Positions 11,815 through 23,600 of a stretch of 64,000 nt of DNA are shown one piece after another. The notes beneath the pieces were generated by a model. The model was given only the letters and a program-made list of their open reading frames with translations, made no database searches and had not been told where the DNA came from. The DNA comes from Cyclospora cayetanensis (lineage: Eukaryota > Apicomplexa > Conoidasida > Eucoccidiorida > Eimeriidae): assembly GCF_002999335.1 (NCBI RefSeq), contig NW_020312151.1:1-64000 (forward strand), written 5' to 3'. The position numbers and the translations under genes are program-made. Numbering within the stretch: the first letter of the stretch is position 1; every line of letters starts with the position of its first letter.

Positions 11815-13574
11815 CATTTACCTGTGCCATGCGCATCTGTCAGTTCTGTGATTCTCATGCATGTGCGCGCGTGGGCTTGCCATGCTGTTTTCCCTGTGCT
11901 GCTGTTGCGCCGGATTCCAGTGTACAAACGCCGCAATTGCCCCATCTACCAGGCAGTGGTGCTGGGGAGTCGCTTCTTCCAGCGATTGCTGCACTAAAAG
12001 CCGTGTAGGGACAGCTGGGGTGGTATCGCCAGCAGCACAGAGAGCCTGCTGGTTTTGCGTTGGAGCTGCCTTGGCGACGATCCTATATAAAAAAATGCCC
12101 TTATTTGTGCATGTTCGCACACCGAGGCTTGCTTGCGTGCGCGCAAAAAGCCATAGGGCAGTTTTCTTTGAAACGTTGCGGGTCGGCTCGGGCAGCTGAA
12201 AAGAGCAGCCGTTTCTGCACTGGCAGAAAGGGCGCAGCAAGCGCAGCACGAGACGAAGAAGGAGGGACGATGCGCTTAGAACAGAGATACTCACTCCTAG
12301 TTGATCGTTTGCGCTGGGCAGCAGAACGGATAATGTAGCTGAGAGCACAGTCCCCGGAAGGAGGCCGAGGCAAGGCATGGGGGAGTGGTGCAGCCATTCC
12401 CCGGAGATGGCAGCAGCTGCAGTATGTGTGCTACTGTTTGTGTCGTCCATATCCTTAGGTTAATTTTGGACCTTAAATGGGGTGGTGGCCATATGCCCGA
12501 GTTTTAGGGGGCGCAGGCGATAGCAAAGCTAGCGATCTACGGAGCTCCTGCAAGCGCACTTCCCGCTGTCAAGCGCTTTGCGGGCTGATTGTGAAGCAGG
12601 ATCTGTACAGCTAACTGGAAAGCATTCGCGCGCTAAAGGGCAGACAGGATCGTGAAGAGGGAAGCGGGGGTACAAGAGGGATCTGATGTGGCCACCTCGT
12701 GCCTCATTGTACGGGAGGGCCTTCTAAGCAAGACGCATACTGTCCCTTAAAGTGTTCGGGATGCGTCGATAGTGAAGAGATGTAGACATTCAAAGGGCCT
12801 TCTAACAGGGGACGGGAGGGGGTATAGGCGGTATGTATCTGTGCGGCGAGGCTGCGAGTTGTCTGATCGGTGCGAGCCTGCGTAGAAGATGCCTGGAGAC
12901 TCGTGGAGGCATCTCTACGCCTCAATAGCTGCCGTCAAAAACGAAGTGTGAGCTGCTCTTCGCGCGCGCGGCAGCTGCAGACACCGGGCTGTTCGACTGC
13001 CTGCCTCCCACTCGAGCGAGACCTCCCTGTGCCTTGGAAAGAAGCCGCCTATCAGCTCGTTGGCAAGGAGGCCGCTAGGCTTCGAAAGAAAGCAGGGAGC
13101 TCTCCTTTCTTCTAAGTGTGTGGGGGGCTGCTGGACGTCTGCGCAGAGGGGGTTTGGTTCACTGCCAGACACTCGCACACTGCCCTTTCTCTTGCAAAGT
13201 GAGTCCATTGCTTTATCTATAAGCTGGCTGTCGAGACACCGGAAGCGGCTTTCGCGAGCGCACCAACCGCTGCGTGGGCAATTGTCATTGCTGGACAGCA
13301 CGCGGTCAAGTCTGCACAGACACCGCATGAACAGATGCCGCGAGAACCCCACGCTTGTCATCATAGCTTTTCTTCGGCGCTAAATTAATCCTTTTCTGGC
13401 CATAAACAAAGCGGCTTCGCACCGCTTCACGCTGAACTCCTCGCACACGCACGCGGAGGGCATATGAGCCTTCCCTCCACGGGCGCCACAGGGGCCCTAT
13501 GCTCGGCACTCCCCAACGTCGGCAGCGGTTAGTGCAGTGGCAGGAACAGCTGAAACAAAGCAAATTGGAGCATT

Positions 13575-13690
13575 ATCTGCAGTATCACCTGCAGCAACAC
13601 CTTCAGCAACAATACCTGCAGCAACACCTGCAACAACAGCTGCAGCAACAGCTGCAGCAACGTCTGCAGCAACAACTGGGGGATACGCAG
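13575..13690. repeat. CTGCAGCAACA-type tandem repeat
   Basis: About ten imperfect units of CTGCAGCAACA/CTGCAACAACA. In frame from an ATG at 13500 it encodes LQQHLQQQYLQQHLQQQ-like sequence; the next frame gives Ala/Thr repeats. Confidence 0.85.
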
Positions 13691-14117
13691 CTGCGTGTGC
13701 AGCAGTGTTTGTACCAGGATCTCCTTCTTTCAGCAGACATGCGATCACGCTCCGACTTTATCGTCTAAGCCCCCGTGGCGTGAGACGTGCAACAGCACTC
13801 TCGTGGCTGCACCCTGTTGCGTTTGCGGCTGCCACTCCCGCCTACACACAAGCCTCCTCACCCATCTCTAGACGTCAAACGAGCGGCTCGAGAGATGTCT
13901 TTTTGCGCATACGGGGACCCTCATCGCTCGCTGCTCTTGCAGCATAGATCATTGCGGCAATAAAGACACCGCCAGCAACAGCAGCACCGGCAGCGCGCGA
14001 GCTTCTCTTGCTGTCATTCGGCCTGCCCCTTAGCCGCTCGCACATCTGCGATTCCTGCGATTTTGGTCAGGCGCATGCCCCCTTGCTGAGCAAGCACCTC
14101 CGAAGCGTCCCCCATAT

Positions 14118-14213
14118 TGGCACCAACAACAACACCAACAACAACTGCAGCACCAACGACTGCAGCACCAACAACACCAGCAGCAACTGCAGCAGCAGCA
14201 GCAGCAGCGATAC
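14118..14213. repeat. AAC/CAGC triplet-rich tract
   Basis: Run of CAACAACACC, ACTGCAGCACCAACG and (CAG)n units; one frame gives Asn/Thr/Ser repeats, another Thr/Pro/Ala, the minus strand Leu/Cys. Confidence 0.85.
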
Positions 14214-14501
14214 GCGATCTCGTCTTGTGGCTTCATCGTCAAGCAACATGAACCATGTGCGTCGCTCTCATATCTCCCCCTGAAGCTCTCACATAGCCGC
14301 TGTATATTGAATTGCTACCGTAGATGTGCAGTCTGTACTCGCCACGCTTTTCTTCAACACGTCGTGTTCTCATGATCCTTGCTTGCACCGACAGCTTCCT
14401 GGTGTGTAACGTGCATGGCTTTCTACAAATCTGCAAGGGACCAGCAGGCGGAAAAAGGTCGTGTGCGGCACCGATTGCTGTCTCAATTTGCGAGTTTATA
14501 A

Positions 14502-14662
14502 CGCATATATATATATATATATATATATATGTACTTTTACATATACACCTATATATATATGTATATATATATATGTATCTATATATATATCTGTGTATAT
14601 ATATGTATGTATCTATATATATGTATGTATCTGTGTATACATATATCTATATGTCTACCTGC
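14502..14662. repeat. (TA)n and ATGTATCTATAT microsatellite
   Basis: TATATA blocks interleaved with TGTATCTATA units immediately upstream of the preferred methyltransferase start codon. Frames through it read Tyr-Ile repeats and are not taken as coding. Confidence 0.9.
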
Positions 14663-17600
14663 TTGAAGAGAGCGTTAAACTTTAATCTGACGGTGTTGTT
14701 GCTGCTGCAGTTGCTGCTCCTTGCTGTTGGGTGTGCTTCTTTGCCTCAGGAACGTCCTAGCCTCTCGTCTCTCATCTTAAGCCTTCGACAGCTGCTGACT
14801 CCCCGAGAAGCAGGCGATGTTTCCTTCGATCAGGGGGGGAGTTCAAGTCCTTCTGATCTGTTGCAGCAGCATCAGCTGCAGCAGTTGCAGCAGCGGGTCG
14901 AACGGCAGGCTTTCAAGCCGCCTCCTAGTCTCTCGCGAAAGTCTCAGCAGCAGCTTTACACGCAGCCTCCAACGCACAGAGCGCAACCATGGCAGCCTCC
15001 AACGCACAGAGCACAGCCATGGCAGCCTCCAACGCACAGAGCACAACCATGGCAGCCTCCCCAGACCCCGCACGGCTCTTATGGAAAGCAGCTCGATGTA
15101 TTGCAGCATCTTAAGGCTTCCCGCATGCAATCTTTGTCCGAGTTGGAGGTTCACTTGCGGCGATGTCTACAGGGCAGGAATAGCGTGCAGAGCAAAGCGT
15201 GCGTGGGGCAGCAACTGCAGCAGCCACACGTGGGAGGCAGCACCGAAGTGCATCAGCATGGCGAGCTCTCCCTAGACTGGGGGACGGCTTGTAAGGCTGC
15301 ATGCAAGCCTCCCCTGCAGGCGCTGCTCCGCGATAGTCCGCGAGGCTCTCCTTTGCCAAGTGCGCTATCCGGGAAGCAGCAGACGTCTCACGAGCAGCGC
15401 CGTTTGCAGCCTCCTCTCGTGCTTCCTTCTCCGCCGCAAGGGGGGAAGCCTTTCGAGCAGCAGCCGCTTACCCTGCATGCCAAGATTGAGCGCCTGGTGA
15501 AGAATCGAATTCTGCAGCAAATGGTGAGGCCCTCCTCATCTCCGGACTGCAACTCCATTACTTCACGCTTCCGCCTGAGGAATCACATCACAATGACGGA
15601 AGACTTCCAGAGGGTTGGCTCGTACCAGCGGGCGATCCGAATTCGCTGTGGCAATGCTGGGAGAGCACAAGGCACTCAAGGGCCTCTCGTGATCGAGATC
15701 GGAACTGGACCGTTCGCACTGCTCTCCGTCAATGCGGCTAGAGAGGGTGCACGGAGAGTTGTGGCGTTCGAAGCAGAGAGAAGGAGCAGCAACAGTGCCG
15801 CTGCGTTCGTTAAAGCCCTCGGATATGCGCAGCAAATTAAGGTTATTAGGGCCTACAGCACAGATCTCACTCCAGAGCACTTCAGTAGGATCCTCAAGCA
15901 GCAGGATGAGGAGCCGCGTCAACGAGGGGACGACGGTAGCAACAATAGCAGCAACAGCAGTAGCAGCAATAGCAGCAGTGGCAGTCGTGGAAAGAAAGGC
16001 ACGGGCAGCAGCGGCAGCGAGACGGCAGCAGCGGGGACAGGAGCCGCGGCAGCATCCTGCGAGGAGGACGGATCTGATGTGCTGCTGCTTCATGAAATTA
16101 TCGGCGACTTTGCGGGGAACGAGGGGGCTGCCGACGTCGTGTTGCATCTGCAGCAGATGCTGACGCTGCTGCAACTGGAGCAGGGAGTATGCACACCGCG
16201 ACTGCCAAAATCCGTCCCTGTGGCAGCGCGCAGCTTCCTCAGGCCTTGCTGCTTCCCCGACGCGTCTGAGCTGCCCTTCCCTCACCACACCTTTTGCCAG
16301 CGGAGCAGGGTGTCTCCCGGAAGGAAACTGCTGCAGGCAGTGGGTTTGCTGCAGCAGCCGCTGCTTTTGGCTTGTTCAGCCTTGGCAGTCTTCGTGCTGC
16401 AGGGGCTTACCGCAGATCCCGCCGCGCGGCAGCTGCAGGCGCAGTTTCAGCAGCAGCAGCATCGGCGGCAGATATCGACTGGGGAAGGCGGAGTTGAGGA
16501 GGCTGCTGTAGCTGCCGCAGTCGCAGAGGCTGCTGTGGCTGCAGCGGTGCCTTCGGGGAATGACGGGGGCAGCTTTGGGGAGGCCTCTGAGGGGGGGAGC
16601 GCTGGAGGAGGGGGGCAAATTCCAGGAACGGCTGGAGGCGGCGTAAGGCCAGTGTTTGAGGAGCTGCTTTTCGAGGAGGCTATGGAAGAGCAGCAGCAGC
16701 AGCGGCGTCTGCTAGACTTCGCAGTAGAAAAAGACGGCCTTTTGGCTGGTCTCTGCATAACCAATGAAGTGGAGCTTGCGCCGGTGCGACGGGTAGAATC
16801 CACGGGAACCTTAGTACATGGGATGGAGGACTGAGGCACGCTTCTTCGTTTGTGGGTGCATGTCTGGCTAGCAGCTGTGTCATATAGCTCTTGCTTGTTC
16901 TTGCCTTGAACTTCCTGCTACTCCTTGCTTGTGCCGCGTCCGCTAGATGCCGATCTTGCCTGCTGCTCCTGTCTGGAGGAGCCTCCACGGATCTTCCTGT
17001 TGCGCCTGTGAGGCAACGCACGCGCAGATTCAGCTGTTCTCTGTATATGTGTATGTTTGCGTGTGTGTGATGCAGGGTGTGTGTGTGGGAACTGAGAGCT
17101 GCCGCAGCAGCTACACAGAGGACACCCGAGCAGCGCAGTCGGTCAGCGGAACCTCATGCTGGTTTAAAGGCCTTGTGCTGCTGCAGCAGGAGATCCCTGT
17201 GTTAAAAGGAGACATTATACGTGTCATCTCGTTTGCCGATCTTCAAAACTTTGTACGTGTGGCAGGCTCGCTGCAGCAGCGCTCCCAGCAGCAGCTCACG
17301 TTTTGAGGGAGCTGGCAGATGTGGTCACAGCAAGAGCGAGGCATCCCTGGAGGCTGCCGCAGCTGCACCCTTGCTCGTGTTTTGTTGAGTCTGGCGCTGC
17401 TTGCTGCAGCATGGTATTTGCAGCAACGGCAGCGCTTAGGTGGCTGCTCCTTTTTCCAGAAGGCAGCGACAGCAGCAGAGGGAGGGAGGGCGAGGCAGCG
17501 ACAGCAGCAGAGGGAGGGCAGGCATTTTGCTGGTCTGTAAGGGCAGCGTTTCTGCAGCTTCTTGTGTTAGCAGTGTTATTGCTGCTGTCGTTGCTGCTGG

Positions 17601-18035
17601 TGTGTGTATTCGCAGAGGCCTCCGGATGAAAAAGCGAGTCGCAAAGCGGCACGCTACGTGCAAGGTCGAAGTCAGAGCAGAAGCCTCTCAGCTTCCCTCG
17701 GAGCGACTTCCAGCGGCCATGATACCCATGGTCGTGTCTTCAAAGGAGAGCTCGCGAGTGACACGACGGCGTCTCCAGCGGCTAATTCTACGAGCAGCAG
17801 CAGCTCCTCTGAGCAGCCTTCCGCAGAGAGTCTTAATGAGTGCTCGACAGCCAATAGCGCGAGCGTCTCGGAAATAGTCAACGAACCGATCAAGGAGACC
17901 CTCAAAGAGGAGGGGCGGCGGCAAAGCACGCGGGAGAGCGCTTGCCAATCGTTTAACGCATGCGAGGCTCCTCAGGGAGCTTTAAGCACTCTGAAAGCGT
18001 GTCCTCGGATTTCTGTCGGGGGCACGTACAGTGGT

Positions 18036-18076
<41 letters not shown>

Positions 18077-18234
18077 CAGCAGCAGGGGCCTCTCCGTTCC
18101 GGCACTGAGAAGGAGCACGCGCTGTGAGAAGAAGGCGCAAAGTGCGGCTCAGAAAGCGAAAAAAGGGCGAGAGACTCATCAGGCTGGCCGCATGACAGGC
18201 GCTCTGAAGAATCATGGGAGTGTCTGCACCATTC

Positions 18235-18267
<33 letters not shown>

Positions 18268-18875
18268 GCAGCAGTAGGCGCTTCCTCCCTGCAAGAGGGG
18301 CGCAGAAAACGGGACGTTTTCAACGGCAGCTACGAATCAGCAGCAGCCGTAAGGCGCGAGGCAACAGCAGCGTCGGTGGCTGCAGCAGCAGCAGCAACAG
18401 CGGGCACATTGCGAAAAAGCTTCGTAGCAGTCTCTGTGCAAAAGTAACAGGTGCTACTGCCGCTGTTGCAGGCTTTGAGAAGGGAAAGAGGGTTCTTGCG
18501 CCCGTAGGCGATGGCGCAAAGTCGAAGCAGCGCCGAATTGAGGCTTCGAAAAAAAAAGAGGCACTCAAGGCCAGTCCGGTGCTCCCCCGCGATTCGCGCG
18601 AGGCTCGACGATCCGATGAGGGGCGCTGTGAGCTGCCAGAGCAGCTGGGAAAAGCCGCCACTGGGGAAGGCGAGCAGCCACACGAGCAGGAGCGTGTCTC
18701 TAGAATTAGGGCCTTAAAAGAAAAGTTGCAACAGCAGTCTCGGTACTCGCGCCCTCGCTATTTGTTCAGCGTTAGGGTGTACAGGGGCTCAGTGATACTG
18801 GGAGAGGAAGCGATAGATGTGCCTATAGAGGAGCAGTGCCCAGACGCGCCGCCAGATGCTGCAGGTGGTGGCTAG
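14651..18875 (+). CDS. SAM-dependent methyltransferase, PRMT-like, with predicted signal peptide
   Basis: Three-exon model: 14651 to about 16780-16800; an exon ending at 17252 (start about 17076 or 17140); 17616-18875, roughly 1150-1200 aa. I start at ATG 14651 (MSTCLKRALN), just after the TA repeat, because a hydrophobic signal-like segment follows (LTVLLLLQLLLLAVG); an earlier in-frame ATG at 14324 would translate the microsatellite. The catalytic core lies at 15560-16330: SYQRAI, then motif I VIEIGTGPFALLS, acidic FEAE, and LLHEIIGDFAGNEGA, resembling the PRMT double-E region. The second exon (GTSCWFKGLVLLQQ, GDIIRVISFADLQ) resembles the PRMT beta-barrel. The third exon is mostly Ser/Arg-rich disorder ending PRYLFSVRVYRG. 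Gln, Ser and Ala runs interrupt the core. Substrate unknown; protein arginine methylation is only inferred, and a secretory route would be unusual for this family. Confidence 0.72.
14965..15062 (+). repeat. 30-bp in-frame coding repeat, 3 copies
   Basis: Three near-identical units encoding PPTHRAQPWQ within the N-terminal part of the methyltransferase. Differences are single synonymous changes (GCGCAA, GCACAG, GCACAA), indicating recent duplication. Confidence 0.93.
18036..18275 (+). repeat. (CAG)n polySer tracts in methyltransferase exon 3
   Basis: Two CAG/AGC runs, at 18036-18082 and 18233-18275, read in the Ser frame. Other frames give polyGln or polyAla; on the minus strand Cys or Ala. 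Confidence 0.9.
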
Positions 18876-20698
18876 ATGAAGCAGTAATTTAGTTTTATCG
18901 ATTTTAAAGAAATCTTGAAGCGCCCCGCTACGGAGGGATTGCGCTGACCCCGGCATGTTCTGCATTGCCTCCGCATGAGCTCCTCTGTTTCATCGGGAGA
19001 GGCAGGGTGTTTGGAGATCTGCGAAAACGGGCACGCAGGCAGGCGGTGCTCTCGGAAACAAGCGGAAAAGACGACGCTGATCGCGCTGTCGGCACTTCAT
19101 CCGCGTTCCGATTCCACCTCGTAGCTTTCACAGAGACCTTTTCTAGGGAGGGCGAGAAGCAAACAGACGCAGTTGGTTTGCTTGTGTGTCCCCGTTTGCC
19201 ACTGTGCACCACACAGCGGCAGCAGTGGGAAGTTGCCACGAGAGAGCCGTAGACGGAACTTGAAGAAGTGGGAGTAATTTCACAAGTTTGTGATGTTTGT
19301 GTGTGTGTGTCGCAATCGCTTGACGGAGGTGCTGTCCATGAGCCACAGGAACATGGTAGGGTGCTTTCTAGCAAGAAAAGACTCTTGCCACAAATCCCCG
19401 AGGGTGGCGGGAGAGGGGGGACGCACAGACTGGGATGGACAGGGAGGTCGCGGGAGTGGGTAGAAAAGATGAAAAAGGAAGGGCAAGACAGACCAACACC
19501 GCATACTAGTCAAAAGATATGCTGACACGGGGTTTTCTGCACTGCGATGGGTAGGCACACAGATAGATATGTAGCGGACGCGGGGATGCACACGAGGGGC
19601 CGCCACATGCGGAGGGCAGAGAGTGTATTGAGGCAGTTGTCTAAGCCGTCGTAACGCCGATCTTCTGGTGTTACTGCTTGAAGAGAGAGGGTGGGGGGAA
19701 TCTTGTTGGGCGGGATCTTAGAAGCGTGTAGGCGTCACGCAGGACGACTACTGTGCGTGCGGTAGTCCAGCGCTCTTGCATGCAGTCCGACGCGTGGGCA
19801 GTGCATTTAATGCATTCCTATTGGTACAGGGGTATCGGGCTAGTTCCATCATGAACATGCGAACGAAAAACTATTGACACGGAAAGCTGACTAGGCGCAC
19901 CTCGAGTGTAAGGCAGGTTATTGAGGCAGGTATACTACCATGACCCCCCATTCGGGAAGCCCCCTTCTACGGGCAGTCTGTGTGTCAGGGAAATGCTGCA
20001 GTCATCAGTACCTTCACACGTGACTGACCTAACGAACGCAAAGCGATGCCCTAAGTATAGCTAGAGTATACTTCTATATATATATATATGGAGCTAGAGT
20101 ATCCTTCTATTTATTTGAATACAGTAAACCCCACATTCAGCGGGGGACGGAGGCCGCGTGGGAGGAAGTAGCAGAACCCTGCGGCTGTGGGGTACCGCCG
20201 TAATCTGCCTCACTTCGCGATCACACCCAGGGAAATGGCCTCGGGCGGCACATGGCACCCTGAGTCCTTCGTGTTCGACAAAAGCCTCTACCATCCCCGA
20301 GAGATTCAGGGATCTTAGGGGCCTTAAACGCCTCCTCGTACTCGAGGGGCGATAGGTTGGCCACACGGATTTTGACAGACCCACAGCAAACAGCAGCTGC
20401 TTGCCTGTCCATATGTAGATTCTAGTCAGCATTTATATATATTATATATCCATGAGATGCGCTGTTACGGAGTCGTATACGCAACATCACGCAACACCGT
20501 TAGGCGCAGGAGACACCAGATTTGAAGAAATGATGGAAGAAAGGCGCCCGATTTACCCACACGCTCTCGCCTGTAGGAGTGACCGCTTGTTTCTTTGCGC
20601 AGAAAGCGAAAAAGCTCTCCAAGAAAGTCCTTCCACTCCTCACACAGAGACGGTGGTGGGCCTCGGGAGGGCTCTTGCCCCCATAGTGTATTGGAAAA
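18876..20698. other. Convergent intergenic region
   Basis: Lies between the methyltransferase stop (+) and the ACC stop (-), so it should hold both 3' UTRs and polyadenylation sites. A short TA run is at about 20076-20088. No conserved frame or RNA gene was seen. Confidence 0.6.
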
Positions 20699-23600
20699 CT
20701 ACTGAGGCAACACAGACTTTAGCTGGGTGAAGACCTCCGCTCTGTCTGCTATCGGCAACCGCTGCAACAGCTGCAGTAGTTCCCTCTTCGAATGTGCTAT
20801 CTCGGTGTGCTGCAGCAACTGTCGCACGGCCTCTGCCCCCTCTTTACCTGCAGCCATACAAGAGCAGCGGCGAACGTCAACGTACCAAGACACACTATGG
20901 TCCGCGGCCTGAGTTTAGCCAACCGTAACAGCCTATACTCCCGACGCAACGCAGAGTTCGAAGGCATGGCGGCTCAGCTCACTGTCTAGGAATGCAACTG
21001 CGGTCTTATCGTCTACGGTTGCGGCAGCTTGGGGGATTTGCGAGTCGAGTAAGCGCAGGGCATCCTCCCACTGAAGAGAAGGATCTGCAGCTATCAGCTT
21101 TTTCCTGCACCAAGACGCGCCGCACGATGGCGAGGAACGCTTCTAAAGGATACGCAATACGATAGTGAAGGCAGGAGGAAAGAGCAGATTCATTTGAGTA
21201 CAGCAGAGAGGGGGCATGAGAAAAACACACTGAGGAGCAGCCACGAATACGACTGTGTTCACACGCACACAGAGATACGACCATTCACCCACATAACGCC
21301 CACATTGCCACATATATGCACATCGGAGGGTAATTATTACCAAGGGAGAAGACAGAGGAAGAAACTGAAGAGCATTACCAAAGTCCCCAAACAGCAGGAC
21401 AGCAGCAGAGACTGCAAAAGCTTCCTCCCATATTCCCAAATACACTAAGGGTCCACTGCGTATGAAGGCATACACGGCTGCATTAGAGGAAAGGCGCCTC
21501 CTAATCCTCCAGTAGAAGAACTCCCTAGCCCGTGGCCAACTGAGGATCTCCCTGACACCCCCACGCGCCGCCATGCGGGGGGCCCTGTCGTGCAAATCCG
21601 CGTATACATGAGCCACCTGAACAATTTGAAACACAAATGAAACCGGCAGGTAAAGATCTCCCTGCTCAGCCCCCTATTGCCTTCCCTTCTAAATTCTCCG
21701 CACTCCCCGCTGTCGGCCCGTTTCTAGCTTTCAAGTCTTTCCTCTTAGGGCTGGAGCTGCAGAAACAAATACGACATCCGTCACCTAGCTTTAGCCACTA
21801 GGCCCGCAGGAAGAACAACAAGAGGGAGCTTTCCCCTACCTGCGTGTACACAGGCATCAGTTGTTCTTCTCTTCGCTTGATATCCTGAAGGATCACCTCC
21901 GCTTCTTCTGGTGTCTGAAACAAACCCCCCCCCCCGCAATGCAGACTGCACCAAAAGCACGTTACGCATACCGAAGTCCACGAGAAAAGTCCCCTTTGAG
22001 GCACTACTCATCCCCCCTCCCCTCACGATCTCTGCCTTCGCAATCACCAGTGATCCTTCAAGCGCCTGTAAAGGGTCCTAAAGCCGTGCGATTGACGCGT
22101 TCGGAAGCTAACGACCCTCTCGCCCCTCTAAATAAGATAACGGGTAGAATCACGGACATTTGCAGCCGCTAGATCTTGCTGCCACTGCACGAGTGTACGA
22201 TCATTCTTGTGCATGAGCTTCTTTCGCTCTGCCTCTCTGAACTTGATTTCACAGATTCCTGGGGGCTCTAGCACACCTCCCCTTGCCAGCTCGTCGGCAT
22301 AGAGCTCCATTTGGGATGCGTTAATCGTAGGGTCAATAACCACCCAGGAGCCACCCCTCAGCTCCGCATGCGGTGGAATATACACAAATACAGGATGCCG
22401 GTACACCCGGAGGGCATCCACAATCATTGAGCCGAATTTCAGCACCTCGTTGAACATGTCCCGTGTGCCTCCCGAGAAGCCTCGCCAATTCGCAAAAATT
22501 ATCAGTGGCAGATTCTCTCCTCTGTTGAAGTCTGCAATCGCCTGTGCCGTCTTGTACGCGCTAGATGGGAACCATACTTGGCCTGCCTGTACGCCGCAGG
22601 CAGAGACCCGCACAGCATCCTTGACACATTCCCACATGACGGTCCGTCCGCACGCGTGAGCTAATAGTTAGGCCATGTGCCTTTACTCTTTGTTTTATGC
22701 AAAAAGAACCGCGCGGCGAAACCTTCCCTTGACACGCCCACGCTTAGAACCCCTCCTAAAACATGAGGCCAACATTCCCCAAGAGAAGATAGGGGCCCCA
22801 TCCCCACCCCCGGCAACGCTGGAAACGCAGAATGAAGCAGAACAAGAAGCCTCGGTTCGGTGTGCCTTCTACAGCGCTTATGTGTCAAGGTACGAACGGA
22901 CCTGTTGCGTCTCGACTCTTGCACTATCGGCATTCGCTGGATCGGCAGGTGCCACTGCAGTCGTTGTTCTAGGGTCTACAGCAATAACTCCAATGGGTTG
23001 ACCGCCAAGCCTCGCCCTCCCCACGACAACACCAGCACCCCACGGACCAAGGACCTCCTTAAAGCTGTCTCTGTCACAGAAACCTGAGATCCACCGTTCC
23101 TTAGGCGCTTGTGCTGACTCGTCTCCTTCGCTGTCGGAATGTGGGGGTGAAGACGGCGGCGTCGCAGGCGTGATATATCCCGCCAGCATGTGCCGCGGAT
23201 CGTATGGAGTGGGGCTTGGAGTAAACTCGATGTCCCTGTTTACGGGGTCAGTAGAGTGGTGCGGCGCGTGGAGGTCGTCGGCTGTTGGCGGCACGAATTC
23301 TAGCCACTTCATGACTTCAGCAATGCCTTCTCTGTCACTGGCCACCTCCAAATGGGCGATGCCATTAGGAATCATTACTTCGGGGCCTCCCAGCTGGTCC
23401 TGCGAGACGTAGACCTCCCGTCCTAGTAGCTTGTTGAGAGCCTGATACCCTGTCAGCACCAAGGGAGAGTTCCTCTGCTGTATGCAACGCTGGGCTAGCC
23501 GCACCACATAGGCCCCGATGCCCACCGATCTCCCAGATACCAGAGACAAGGTAAAAGTTTCATCGTAAGCCTGACTCGTCTCGCCCGCTATCTTGCCGGA

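Larger units (their letters stand above)
11815..14650. other. Intergenic/low-complexity region, no gene resolved
   Basis: Between the PSMB3 stop and the methyltransferase start. 11.8-13.4 kb shows only short unconvincing frames. 13497-14283 is rich in CAG/CAA/GCA triplets and open in several frames on both strands (Gln-rich from 13500, Ala-rich in the next frame, Leu/Ala-rich on minus), so coding strand cannot be decided. It could be an exon of an unrecognised gene, part of the methyltransferase leader, or non-coding repeat. Confidence 0.5.

Noticed and set aside
14324..14650. Upstream in-frame ATG for the methyltransferase
   Set aside because: Using it would translate about 50 residues of Tyr-Ile microsatellite before the signal-like segment; ATG 14651 is simpler.
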